In this document: piece after piece, positions 17,935 to 25,573 of the stretch
Layout of the letters: every line of letters starts with the position of its first letter
Numbering within the stretch: the stretch's first letter is position 1
Source of the DNA: Shewanella jiangmenensis
GTDB lineage: Bacteria > Pseudomonadota > Gammaproteobacteria > Enterobacterales > Shewanellaceae
Direction of reading: 5' to 3'
Assembly: GCF_018596335.1 (NCBI RefSeq)
Contig: NZ_JAHEPS010000003.1
Span: forward strand, 248,001 to 312,000
Length of the DNA stretch: 64,000 bases
Notes under the pieces: model-generated
The model's database searches: none
The model's input: the letters and a program-made list of their open reading frames with translations, nothing else
What the model was told of the DNA's origin: nothing
Program-made: the position numbers and the translations under genes

Positions 17935-19364
17935 AAATAGATGTCCCGCTCACCGGCATCGGTTTTATCCAGACACAGGCTGACATTGCGGCTGCGGGCC
18001 GGGCTCATCTTCTCCAATTCTCGTTTTATCAGTGCGTTACCTGCCTCGCGGGTGGCGGGGCTGGCGTAGTCGTTTAAGTACTCCCGGAAGGTGATAAGAG
18101 CGTTGGGCTGGCAGAACTTGCCGATAAACTGCTGTTTTGCAAGGCCAATGAAGTGATCGCCGGTTCGGCCCTTGCGATAACAGCCGGTGCAGAATGACGG
18201 AATGGCGTCTGACTCGGTCACCAGCTCGTAGATGATGTCATCCATGCTGCGATGATCCCCCAAACTGAACTGCTCGGCATCGGTTTCGCTGCGTGCCTCA
18301 AGGCCTGCGCTGTACCCCCCCGGCGAGGTGGCGCTGCCGGCGCTTATCTGCGATACGCCAAGTTCCAGCAGGGTTTTCCTTAGGGATGCGCTCTCGCGGG
18401 TGCTGATGATAAGCCCTGTGTAGGGCACGGCGAGGCGGGTGATGGCCACAATGCGCTTGAAGCAATCATCGTCGATGGCAAAGGGCGGGCGCTCGCTTAA
18501 CTTTGAGCCATGGGCCGGTTCAATGCGCGGGAAGGAGATGGTATGGGGGCCCACGCCGCAGTCCTGCTCAAGTTGCTGCACATGGGCGAGCAGGGCGAGC
18601 AGCTCAAATCTGTGGTCGTACAGGCCAAACAGCGCGCCTATGCCCACATCGTCAATGCCCGCCTCCATGGCGCGGTGCATGGCGTAGAGCCGGTACAGAT
18701 AGTCGGTTTTTTTACCCTTACGGTGCACTGTTTCGTAGGTTTGCCTGTGGTAGGTCTCCTGAAAACACTGGTAGGTGCCGATGGCGGCGGTTTTGAGGGT
18801 GGCAAAGTCGGCCACACTCATGGGTGCGCAGTTAACATTGATACGGCGTATTTCGCCGCCCTTGCCGCTTTGCACGCCGTACATGGTGTTGATGCTGTGG
18901 ACTATGGCCTCGACCGAGTTGCGCGGGTGCTCGCCATACACGGCCAGGATGCGTTTGTGGCCCATGTCTTCGAGGATCGCAACTTCGCGCTTAAGCTCCT
19001 CGTCATTGAGGGTCTTGCGTTTGAGTACTGCGTTATCGGCGTTAAAGCCGCAGTAGCTGCAGCTGTTGGCGCAGTGGTTGGAGACGTAGAGCGGCGCAAA
19101 CAGCACGATGCGGTTACCGTAAATTTTTTGTTTGATGTCGCGGGCGAGACTGAAAAGCGCCTCATCGAGCGCAGCGTGCTGATTTTGCAGCAAAATAGCG
19201 CAGTCTTTGAGGCTTAACCCTTTGAGGCGGGCGGCCTTATCGAGCACGGCGCTGACCTCGGCCGCTGTTGGGGCTTGGTGCTCGTTAATCAGTGACCAGA
19301 TGGCCTTATCGTCGATAAAACTCTGATTGGGCTGATAGGGTTTGATGTGTAGCGCTTCAGTCAT
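17931..19364 (-). CDS. hydG: [FeFe]-hydrogenase maturase HydG (tyrosine lyase)
   Basis: HydG is a radical SAM enzyme that splits tyrosine to give the CO and CN ligands of the H-cluster. The SAM cluster motif CX3CX2C is in NHCANSCSYCGF near residue 95. The second cluster motif near the C-terminus is CTGC followed exactly 22 residues later by C (GKFC), the CX2CX22C pattern that separates HydG from ThiH. At 477 residues it has family length. The gene follows the cytochrome b gene after 103 bases that contain a triplicated GGCACT-type motif, and its stop overlaps the hydX start. Confidence 0.95.
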   Translation of the reverse strand: MTEALHIKPYQPNQSFIDDKAIWSLINEHQAPTAAEVSAVLDKAARLKGLSLKDCAILLQNQHAALDEALFSLARDIKQKIYGNRIVLFAPLYVSNHCANSCSYCGFNADNAVLKRKTLNDEELKREVAILEDMGHKRILAVYGEHPRNSVEAIVHSINTMYGVQSGKGGEIRRINVNCAPMSVADFATLKTAAIGTYQCFQETYHRQTYETVHRKGKKTDYLYRLYAMHRAMEAGIDDVGIGALFGLYDHRFELLALLAHVQQLEQDCGVGPHTISFPRIEPAHGSKLSERPPFAIDDDCFKRIVAITRLAVPYTGLIISTRESASLRKTLLELGVSQISAGSATSPGGYSAGLEARSETDAEQFSLGDHRSMDDIIYELVTESDAIPSFCTGCYRKGRTGDHFIGLAKQQFIGKFCQPNALITFREYLNDYASPATREAGNALIKRELEKMSPARSRNVSLCLDKTDAGERDIYL

Positions 19365-19467
19365 AGAGGCTCTCTTCTGGGGTTAAGCGCGGCAGCCCGA
19401 GGGCGCGCCGCGCAGCTGGCACTGAAAGTTGGCACTAAGGGGTGGTACTGATGGTTGGCACTAAGGG

Positions 19468-20139
19468 TCAGCAGCCCTTCTCGCCGCTGACGGGGACCAC
19501 TTCTTTTTCGACCCACAGTGGCGTGTACTCGGCGGCATCGTGGTAGGGCACGTTGCCGTGCAGCATCATGGCCTTGAAGTCATCGAAGCGGTAAACGGCG
19601 AGGAAGAGATGCACAGGCAAAAAGGCGGTGAGAATCAATCCTGCCACCAGATGCACCTGGCCGAGGAGATACACGGCTTCCCGCGGCGCTATGTGGGGCA
19701 TAAGCCACAGCACCAGGCCGGAAAACACCAGCAGAGTGCCGCCAATCAGCACACAGGCGCCAAAGAGCTTCTGCCCCGAGTTGTACTTGCGCATTGGTGG
19801 CACGGCGACCTTTTTGCCGAGCAGGAACTTTTGTGGATAGCCGCCAAGTACCTTAAACCAGCCCAAATCCGACTTACCAAAGGAAAACACCCGCGCGGTA
19901 AACAGCAGCACCCTGTCGAACGCCATCAGAGTGAAAGCCACGCAATCGGCGGCCATCACCACCCCGGCTATGATGTGAATGTCGTAGGTCAGCTGCATGG
20001 CTTCCTGAGTCAGGGGCTTGAAAAACAGCAGTAATCCGGTCGCGGCCAGCGGCAGGAAGCTCAGCAGCAACAGGTAGTGGAACACCCGCACATTGAGCGG
20101 ATGCTTTTGAATTGGACGCATATCATGTTGGTGATTCAT
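19468..20139 (-). CDS. Membrane cytochrome b subunit of the hydrogenase operon (FdhC/b561-like)
   Basis: This is a di-heme cytochrome b of the formate dehydrogenase gamma/b561 type, about 223 residues, with four transmembrane segments (LLLLSFLPLAATGLLLFF, IIAGVVMAADCVAFTLMAF, LFGACVLIGGTLLVFSGLVL, VAGLILTAFLPVHLFLAVY). Histidines at helix ends (VRVFHYLL, YDIHIIAG, LGQVHLVAG, PVHLFL) are candidate heme ligands. It probably passes electrons between periplasmic HydAB and the quinone pool. I start at 20139 (MNHQHDMRP) because GGAGGG precedes it. Upstream lie two mini-genes that begin with the same five residues, a product of a 77-bp tandem duplication. Confidence 0.88.
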   Translation of the reverse strand: MNHQHDMRPIQKHPLNVRVFHYLLLLSFLPLAATGLLLFFKPLTQEAMQLTYDIHIIAGVVMAADCVAFTLMAFDRVLLFTARVFSFGKSDLGWFKVLGGYPQKFLLGKKVAVPPMRKYNSGQKLFGACVLIGGTLLVFSGLVLWLMPHIAPREAVYLLGQVHLVAGLILTAFLPVHLFLAVYRFDDFKAMMLHGNVPYHDAAEYTPLWVEKEVVPVSGEKGC

Positions 20140-20153
20140 AACATTCCCTCCGC

Positions 20154-20216
20154 TCATGACTTAAGCCGGTTGTGAGCAGTCAAAAAATAGGAGCACAGCC
20201 CATGTTGGTGATTCAT
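20154..20216 (-). CDS. Chimeric 20-residue mini-ORF 2 in the 77-bp repeat
   Basis: This is the second copy of the same 20-codon frame, again with GGAGGAATG upstream and ending TGA, and it lies 14 bases before the cytochrome b start. The two copies appear to encode the same peptide. In effect the messenger carries three successive ribosome entry sites that all start MNHQH. Confidence 0.4.
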   Translation of the reverse strand: MNHQHGLCSYFLTAHNRLKS

Positions 20217-20230
20217 CTTCATTCCTCCGC

Positions 20231-20293
20231 TCATGACTTAAGCCGGTTGTGAGCAGTCAAAAAATAGGAGCACAGCCCATGTTGGTGATTCAT
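20231..20293 (-). CDS. Chimeric 20-residue mini-ORF 1 in the 77-bp repeat
   Basis: This is an open frame of 20 codons plus TGA with GGAGGAAT upstream. The product begins MNHQH, like the following cytochrome b protein, and ends RLKS, like the HydB C-terminus, with eleven unrelated residues between. It looks like a by-product of tandem duplication at the gene junction. Whether it is translated or has any role is unknown. Confidence 0.4.
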   Translation of the reverse strand: MNHQHGLCSYFLTAHNRLKS

Positions 20294-20307
20294 CTTTATT
20301 CCTCCGT

Positions 20308-20628
20308 TCATGATTTCAGCCGGGTTCTATCAATAAAATGGGTGTGCAGCAGTTCGTGGGAGACGTGGCCAAGGGGCTCGCCGCCAAAGTCGCGGTAGTA
20401 TTTTTCAACCGCCGGATTGGCGTGGCTGACTCTGAGCATGGCGGTTGCATCGTCACGGTAGAGGCCCTTGCTGCGTGCCTTGATGTAGTCGTTACGCTGC
20501 ATAAGCTTCTGGCTAAACCAGCCCACAGGCAGGGCAAGCGCCGCCACAAAGGCGCCGCCGAGGGCGATAAATTTACGCCGCGACAGCAAAAAGCGGCTTT
20601 CGGCAAAGAGATAAGGTTTGTTGTTCAT
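20308..20628 (-). CDS. hydB: Periplasmic [FeFe] hydrogenase small subunit, Tat signal
   Basis: This 106-residue small subunit carries a twin-arginine signal (LLSRRKFIALGGAFVAALAL) followed by the mature part with SQKLMQRNDYIKARSKGLYR. In periplasmic Fe-only hydrogenases the small subunit wraps around the large one, and its Tat signal exports the folded complex since HydA has no signal of its own. A Shine-Dalgarno AAGGAA precedes the start. It lies 29 bases after hydA. The last codons (RLKS, TGA) have been copied into the downstream mini-ORFs. Confidence 0.92.
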   Translation of the reverse strand: MNNKPYLFAESRFLLSRRKFIALGGAFVAALALPVGWFSQKLMQRNDYIKARSKGLYRDDATAMLRVSHANPAVEKYYRDFGGEPLGHVSHELLHTHFIDRTRLKS

Positions 20629-20657
20629 CTTGATTCCTTAAGTTGGACTGAGCCGGT

Positions 20658-21890
20658 TCAGAGGGCGGCGAGCCAGGATGAGCCGCTGGGGTCAATGGGC
20701 TGACCGCCGCCGTTGACGCAGCCGCCGGCGCAGTTCATCACTTCGATAAAGTGGTAGGGCGAGATGCCTGCAAGTACCTCCTGCAGCACGGGCTCGATGT
20801 TGTGCCCCATGTCATGCACCACGGCGACATGGATATCGACATTCTGGCTGAGAGCGCGGTCGTACAGGGTGATGCTGGCCGCTTTCACGCCTTCAAGGCC
20901 GCGCACAGGTTCAAATTCGAGCCTGGGCATTTCATCCCCGGTGAGCACCTTGTGCGCCGTACGCAGCGCCGCTTCCATCACACCACCTGTGGTACCAAAA
21001 ATGGTGCCGGCGCCTGTGTACTGAGAAAACAGGCTGTCGCCGCGATACTCGTCGGTCGTCGCAAGGTCGATGTCCAACAACCGCAGCAGCTGTGCCATCT
21101 CGCGGGTGGTGAGTACAGCGTCCATGTCGGCGTATTCAGCGGCATGGTCGCCATGGGCCTTGTTGTATTGCCAGGCCGAATTGAACTCGGGGCGGGAGGC
21201 TTCAACCTTTTTGGCGGTGCAGGGCATTACCGCCACGGTGAAGATGTTTTTCGGCTCCATGTCGTACACATTGGCGCCGTAAGTTTTGGCCACGGCGCCC
21301 GCCATTTGCTGCGGCGATTTGGCGGTGGAGAGATGGGGCAGCAGGCTTGGGTATCTGAGCTCCAGATAGCGCACCCAGCCCGGGCAGCAGGAAGTAAACT
21401 GCGGCAGTGGCCCGGCATTGTCTTCGCCTTTTACCAGCGCATGCAGGCGATGAATAAACTCGCTGCCTTCCTCCATTATGGTGAGGTCGGCGGCAAAGTT
21501 GCAGTCGAAAATCTTAAAGCCCGCCCGGTGCATGGCGCCGTAAAGCTTGCCGGTAACCAGCTCTCCGGCGCCGAGGCCAAATTCTTCGCCTATGGCCACC
21601 CGCACCGCCGGGGCGATAATGCCCACCACTGTGGTGTTTTTGTCGGCAAGCTTTTGAATGACGGTTTCAAGGGCGCTGTGGTTTTCGTTGATGGCGCCGA
21701 AGGGGCAGGCCATCAGACATTGGCCGCAGCTCAGGCACTGGCTCTGATCTATGCTGTGGGCCGCGCCGGATGCGCCGTCAATCGCCCCGGTGGGGCAAAA
21801 CTTTTTGCAGGCATCGCAGCCTTTACACCGGGCGGCGTCTATGGTGATGAGCCCTGTCATTTCGTTGGGCTGCAGGGTAGTAGCAGTCAT
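20658..21890 (-). CDS. hydA: Periplasmic [FeFe] hydrogenase large subunit
   Basis: This is the 410-residue catalytic subunit that interconverts H2 with protons and electrons. Two ferredoxin-type [4Fe-4S] motifs are at the N-terminus (CKGCDACKKFCPTGAI near residue 22 and CLSCGQCLMACPFGAI near residue 53). The three H-cluster motifs are all intact: FTSCCPGW, MPCTAKKVEASRPE and EVMNCAGGCVNGGGQP. With no signal peptide it relies on HydB for Tat export. It is first in the operon hydA-hydB-cytochrome b-hydG-hydX-hydE-hydF. In Shewanella this enzyme is associated with fermentative or anaerobic H2 metabolism. Confidence 0.96.
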   Translation of the reverse strand: MTATTLQPNEMTGLITIDAARCKGCDACKKFCPTGAIDGASGAAHSIDQSQCLSCGQCLMACPFGAINENHSALETVIQKLADKNTTVVGIIAPAVRVAIGEEFGLGAGELVTGKLYGAMHRAGFKIFDCNFAADLTIMEEGSEFIHRLHALVKGEDNAGPLPQFTSCCPGWVRYLELRYPSLLPHLSTAKSPQQMAGAVAKTYGANVYDMEPKNIFTVAVMPCTAKKVEASRPEFNSAWQYNKAHGDHAAEYADMDAVLTTREMAQLLRLLDIDLATTDEYRGDSLFSQYTGAGTIFGTTGGVMEAALRTAHKVLTGDEMPRLEFEPVRGLEGVKAASITLYDRALSQNVDIHVAVVHDMGHNIEPVLQEVLAGISPYHFIEVMNCAGGCVNGGGQPIDPSGSSWLAAL

Positions 21891-22487
21891 GGTCTCTTGA
21901 GTTCCTCATCCTGGTTATGTTGTTAATGGCTGATCGCTGTTTTTGCTCATGGCTGGTTTTGCTCATGGCTGTGGTAGCCGATGGCGCGCAAGATGCTGCC
22001 AATCGTTTGCATCCACTCAAATGCGGTTGCCCATGCTTTTGTTCATAGTTATAGGTGTGAGAGTGTAAAAAGCGTGCACTGCGAAAAAGTTGACTCAGTT
22101 CAATTTGGCCTGCCGTTTTGGGTTATTTGAGCGTTTTTGATAATGGCAATTTTGGTTGCTGGCTTAATTTTTAGATATTTTGATATGTGAAACGGGCTTG
22201 AGGTCACAATTGGATTGTCCAATCTTTGAGTTGGCCTGCAGATTCTGGTGTTAACTTTATTTATTATCGATGAAGCTGAATTGCTTCATCTTTTATGCAG
22301 CAATTAACGGCTGTAATTGAGGCGCTGATTATTGATTTTTATTCCGATATTTTTAATGTGGTTTTAGCTTTCATTGCTGCTCAGTCGAAATCATTGTTGA
22401 TTGCAGCGCGGGAAATCGAATAAAAAATTGCCCGCAGCTATATAAGCCTGCGGGCAATGCAGGGAACCGGAGTGTGGTGTTTGTCGG
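21891..22487. promoter_or_regulatory. Hydrogenase upstream region with an inverted repeat
   Basis: This gap of about 600 bases upstream of hydA is AT-rich and has no credible gene. A perfect dyad ATTGGA-TTG-TCCAAT at 22209-22223 has the T-N11-A layout of LysR-type operators. I saw no good FNR box (TTGAT-N4-ATCAA). A loose TGTGA...TCACA pair near 22186-22208 has a spacer too long for CRP. Confidence 0.4.
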
Positions 22488-22796
22488 CTAATTTGTGCCT
22501 GTTTGGGCCATCCCCATTTTCTGGGCGAGATTTTCCGGCGACGGATGACAGGCGCCGCAGTCGCGCTCAAGCAAAGCCTGGCTTGGCAGCTCGGGCGGTA
22601 AGTCCATGCCATCTTTCCAGCGATGGCAGTCGACGCAGGCAACCGCATCTATATGCTCTTTGGAGTCAATCCAGACATGGGCTGGCGTGCTTTGCCACTT
22701 GTCATCGTGGCAACCTTCACAGCCATCGATGGCAAATCCTTTTGAGCATGCAAGTAACAGCAAGGCACAGCCAATTGGATTAATAATATGTTTCAT
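22488..22796 (-). CDS. Small periplasmic triheme cytochrome c
   Basis: This 102-residue exported protein has a signal peptide (MKHIINPIGCALLLLACSKG, cleaved after FA) and three CXXCH heme sites: CEGCH, CVDCH and CGACH. Extra histidines (HDDKW, HVW, EHIDA, HRW) may be distal ligands. Three hemes in about 80 mature residues suggest a small electron shuttle. A clear GGGGAG lies before the start. It diverges from a LysR regulator and lies between the hydrogenase and DMSO reductase operons, so a link to either is possible but not shown. I do not recognise a specific subfamily. Confidence 0.85.
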   Translation of the reverse strand: MKHIINPIGCALLLLACSKGFAIDGCEGCHDDKWQSTPAHVWIDSKEHIDAVACVDCHRWKDGMDLPPELPSQALLERDCGACHPSPENLAQKMGMAQTGTN

Positions 22797-22928
22797 CTGT
22801 TACTCCCCTGGTTTATCGCCGGTAGGTGATGACCAATGGGTTTATGGTAACGGATTTATCCCCAAGTAAAAGCAGCAGGTTTTTTATTCGTGATAACTCG
22901 CCTTAATTTCAGGGTGGGTAATCAAGAG

Positions 22929-22969
22929 TTTCAAAATTTGAAATATGCTTTATTACTTATTTTTATAAT
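22929..22969 (+). promoter_or_regulatory. Promoter and LysR-type operator of the divergent regulator
   Basis: A perfect dyad TTTCAAA-A-TTTGAAA (22929-22943) includes the T-N11-A pattern of LysR operators and overlaps a -35-like TTGAAA (22938-22943). A consensus -10, TATAAT, is at 22964-22969, although the spacing of 20 is long. Transcription would begin close to 22976, so a regulator start at 23017 is at least as likely as 22984. Confidence 0.5.
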
Positions 22970-22983
22970 TACTTTACTATAGA

Positions 22984-24021
22984 ATGGAGTTTGATTTTCA
23001 GTGTGCCGAGCAGGATATGATTGAGCAGGAATTACGCGCATTTTTCGTATTTAAGTCGGTGTATGAAACCGGCAGTGCAAAATCTGTTGCCGAATTGTAT
23101 GGAATTTCCCAGCCTAAGGTCAGCCGCTATTTATTACAATTGCGGGAAACCTTTTCCGACTCCTTATTTATTCGTAAAAATACCGGCTTTGTGCCGACCG
23201 CCAAGGCCCACAGTCTCTATCCGCTGGTGTGTGACATGGTGGCCTTAAGCGGCAAGCTCGAAAAGCTTGCCCACCAGGAGGTGCTGCGCCGCTGTGTGAT
23301 TGCACTGCCGCCGACTTTGTCGGTGGGGCTTGCCGAATATCTGGAAGCTGTGCCCGGCATGAGTGAGCTTGGGCTGTCGATGTCGGTCAAACCCGGACGG
23401 CGCACCATTTGTGAAGACATCATCCAGGGCACGACCTGTATCGCCATTACCCACCGCGATTGCACCCAAAACCTTGAATGCAAGCATCTGAGCAGCAAAC
23501 TCTCGGTCGAACCCATCGCCGAGGGCGAGATGCTGTTTGTGGTCAGCCGCAGCGACAGCGCCCTGTGGCAAGCGCCACTGACTTTAGAGGCGATAGGTTG
23601 TTATCCGTTCGTGGTGACCCAGTTGCCGGGCTTTAACGATTTAACCGACCCGTTCGAGCGCTTTTGTGAGCTTGAGGGTTTAAGTCTCACCACGCTGCAA
23701 CGGGCATCGGATTTGGCAACCCTTACCGAAATCCTCACCGGCAGCAACGCCGTATCGTTTTTGGGCTCGGCCAGCGCCGCACGTTTTGTTGAACGCTTCC
23801 CCGGCCTCAAGGCTGAGATGCTGCCCGCGGCAGAATACCAGCGCCTGCACCGCGCAGTCCCCCGGCCGAGGTACTCGCTCATTACCCGACTGGATCGAAA
23901 GCCCATGATCCCGCCTTTGCTGCTAAGTACCATCCACGAATACGTAAAGCTCCAGGTGATGTTGCCAGACAATATGAATGTAACGATGGCTGAGGCTGTT
24001 GGTTGTACTCATTCTGAATAA
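22984..24021 (+). CDS. LysR-family regulator between hyd and dms operons
   Basis: This LysR-type regulator has up to 345 residues. The helix-turn-helix reads FFVFKSVYETGSAKSVAELY, GISQPKVSRYLLQLRETFSD, LFIRKNTGFVPTAKA. The effector domain includes CIAITHRDCTQN and LTEILTGSNAVSFLGSASA. An internal ATG at 23017 (MIEQELRAFFVF) matches the family start better and fits the promoter position. It diverges from the triheme cytochrome, the classic layout for a LysR target. Whether it also controls hydA or dmsE cannot be told from sequence. Confidence 0.85.
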   Translation: MEFDFQCAEQDMIEQELRAFFVFKSVYETGSAKSVAELYGISQPKVSRYLLQLRETFSDSLFIRKNTGFVPTAKAHSLYPLVCDMVALSGKLEKLAHQEVLRRCVIALPPTLSVGLAEYLEAVPGMSELGLSMSVKPGRRTICEDIIQGTTCIAITHRDCTQNLECKHLSSKLSVEPIAEGEMLFVVSRSDSALWQAPLTLEAIGCYPFVVTQLPGFNDLTDPFERFCELEGLSLTTLQRASDLATLTEILTGSNAVSFLGSASAARFVERFPGLKAEMLPAAEYQRLHRAVPRPRYSLITRLDRKPMIPPLLLSTIHEYVKLQVMLPDNMNVTMAEAVGCTHSE

Positions 24022-24129
24022 CCTTGATTATTGCAATTGGAATTTATATCTGATTCGTATTGTTTATAGACAAGTTTTTAATGTCATTGTTTAAGTAAAA
24101 GTTATCACTGAAAGTAGGTTTTTGATTGA

Positions 24130-24160
24130 AAGCCCTGTTCACTTCGACAGGGCTTTTTAA
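24130..24160 (+). terminator. Terminator after the LysR gene
   Basis: A stem AAGCCCTGT / ACAGGGCTT with a short loop is followed by TTT, about 110 bases after the LysR stop. The rest of the gap to dmsE (24161-24620) is AT-rich and holds the dms promoter region. A weak CRP-like half site TCACA lies near 24451. No credible gene is present. Confidence 0.8.
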
Positions 24161-24620
24161 TGTCTGATAAGTTTATAAATTACCGCCTAGCTCACAAGTT
24201 TTATAATTTGCAAAACCATTTTTCAATTAATGAAAAATGCGCTCTATAGCAAATGAAACGCAAGTCTGCGATCTGTGTTAAGCGGAATAGGTTGCGCTTT
24301 TTATGACAAGAGTTACTGGAAACTGGTTGGCATATTTTTATATTTGTTGATGGTTTTTGAGCCTGTTCACACAAGTGGGAATTCGCTAAGTTGTTTGAGT
24401 GCTCAAGTATTTAAATCCCCAAATGCTGATATTTTAATTTTTAGAATAGATCACAGATTAATCCGTCTTTGAAAATATTTAATATATATGAGTGAGCATG
24501 ACTCGCTTCCTTTCAGTAATCACCTGTAATAACGCATTAAATATGTTTGTTTTTATCGGGGGTTTAATTTTGAACGACATAGTGGACATGTCGCACAGTC
24601 AATATCAGCGAGGCGTAAAA

Positions 24621-25559
24621 ATGATAAAGAATGCGCTGTTCTTCCTCCTGTTGGGAGTGGGGGTGTTTTTCAGTTCAATATCACAGGCAGATCCCTGGAA
24701 AGAGATGCCATCAGAGCAGTTGGAAAAAACGTTGTCCGATAAATTTCATGGCGGCGAATATTCCAGCAAAGGAGCCGATTCGTGTTTGGCCTGCCATAAA
24801 AAAAGCGACGCTGTCATGGCGTTGTTTGATGGTGTTCACGGCGACATGAATAACCCGCAGTCGCCTATGGCGGGTCTGCAGTGCGAGGCCTGTCACGGGC
24901 CGATGGGCAAGCATAACCGTGGCGGTAAAGAGCCAATGATTAGCTTTGGCGCCGATTCATCCCTCGATGCGGCGAGTCAGAACAGCGTGTGTCTGGGCTG
25001 TCACCAAAGCACTGAACTTATGTCCTGGCATGGTTCGGCCCACAACCTTGACGAAGTGGCCTGTGCCAGTTGCCACAAGGTGCACGCGGCCAAAGACCCG
25101 GCCTTTGACAAACTGGCCATCAACGCCAGTTGCACCGCCTGTCACACCAAGGAAGGTGCTGATCTTCATAAGCGCTCGTCCCATCCGTTCAAGTGGGATC
25201 AGATGACCTGTATCGATTGCCACAATCCCCACGGTGCCCCAGGTGAAGCGGCGCTGAAACAGTTTTCTGTCAACGACACCTGCTTTGAATGCCACAGCGA
25301 AAAACGTGGCCCCTTCCTGTGGGAGCACGCGCCTGTGACCGAAAACTGTGCCAACTGCCATAACCCCCATGGCGGCGTCAACGAGTCGCTGACCAAGGCG
25401 CGTGTACCGCAGCTGTGTCAGCAATGCCATGCCGATGATGGCCACGGCTCCCGTGTCGATGCCGGTCAAAGTGCTTTCAATGCCGGTAAGTCCTGTTTGA
25501 ACTGCCACAGCCAGGTGCACGGCTCCAACCATCCCGCCGGCAAGATGCTGGCACGTTAA
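24621..25559 (+). CDS. dmsE: Decaheme c-type cytochrome DmsE (MtrA family)
   Basis: This 312-residue periplasmic cytochrome has ten CXXCH sites (CLACH, CEACH, CLGCH, CASCH, CTACH, CIDCH, CFECH, CANCH, CQQCH, CLNCH), the count and spacing of MtrA homologues. It would relay electrons from the inner-membrane quinol oxidase through the DmsF porin to the outside. I chose the start at 24621, which yields a clean signal peptide ([20 protein letters not shown]) after GAGG; the frame remains open 129 bases upstream without conserved features. It opens the operon dmsE-F-A-B-G-H. Confidence 0.95.
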   Translation: MIKNALFFLLLGVGVFFSSISQADPWKEMPSEQLEKTLSDKFHGGEYSSKGADSCLACHKKSDAVMALFDGVHGDMNNPQSPMAGLQCEACHGPMGKHNRGGKEPMISFGADSSLDAASQNSVCLGCHQSTELMSWHGSAHNLDEVACASCHKVHAAKDPAFDKLAINASCTACHTKEGADLHKRSSHPFKWDQMTCIDCHNPHGAPGEAALKQFSVNDTCFECHSEKRGPFLWEHAPVTENCANCHNPHGGVNESLTKARVPQLCQQCHADDGHGSRVDAGQSAFNAGKSCLNCHSQVHGSNHPAGKMLAR

Positions 25560-25573
25560 GGGGAGTGATTAGC

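Larger units (their letters stand above)
20124..20331 (-). repeat. 77-bp tandem repeat spanning the hydB-cytochrome b junction
   Basis: The block beginning CATGTTGGTGATTCAT on the plus strand recurs at 20124, 20201 and 20278, a constant period of 77 bases. The middle units are almost identical; the outer parts diverge into the cytochrome b gene on one side and the hydB end on the other. Each unit contains a stop codon, a Shine-Dalgarno sequence and an ATG. Confidence 0.95.

Noticed and set aside
19408..19467. Regulatory tandem motif before hydG (GTTGGCACTAAGG variants)
   Set aside because: Repeats are short and imperfect; better explained by the general repeat tendency of this DNA than by an operator.
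22180..22210. CRP site upstream of hydA
   Set aside because: TGTGA and TCACA are present but 13 bases apart instead of 6.
24275..24472. 65-codon frame upstream of dmsE
   Set aside because: No ribosome site and AT-rich random-looking product; it lies in the dms promoter region.
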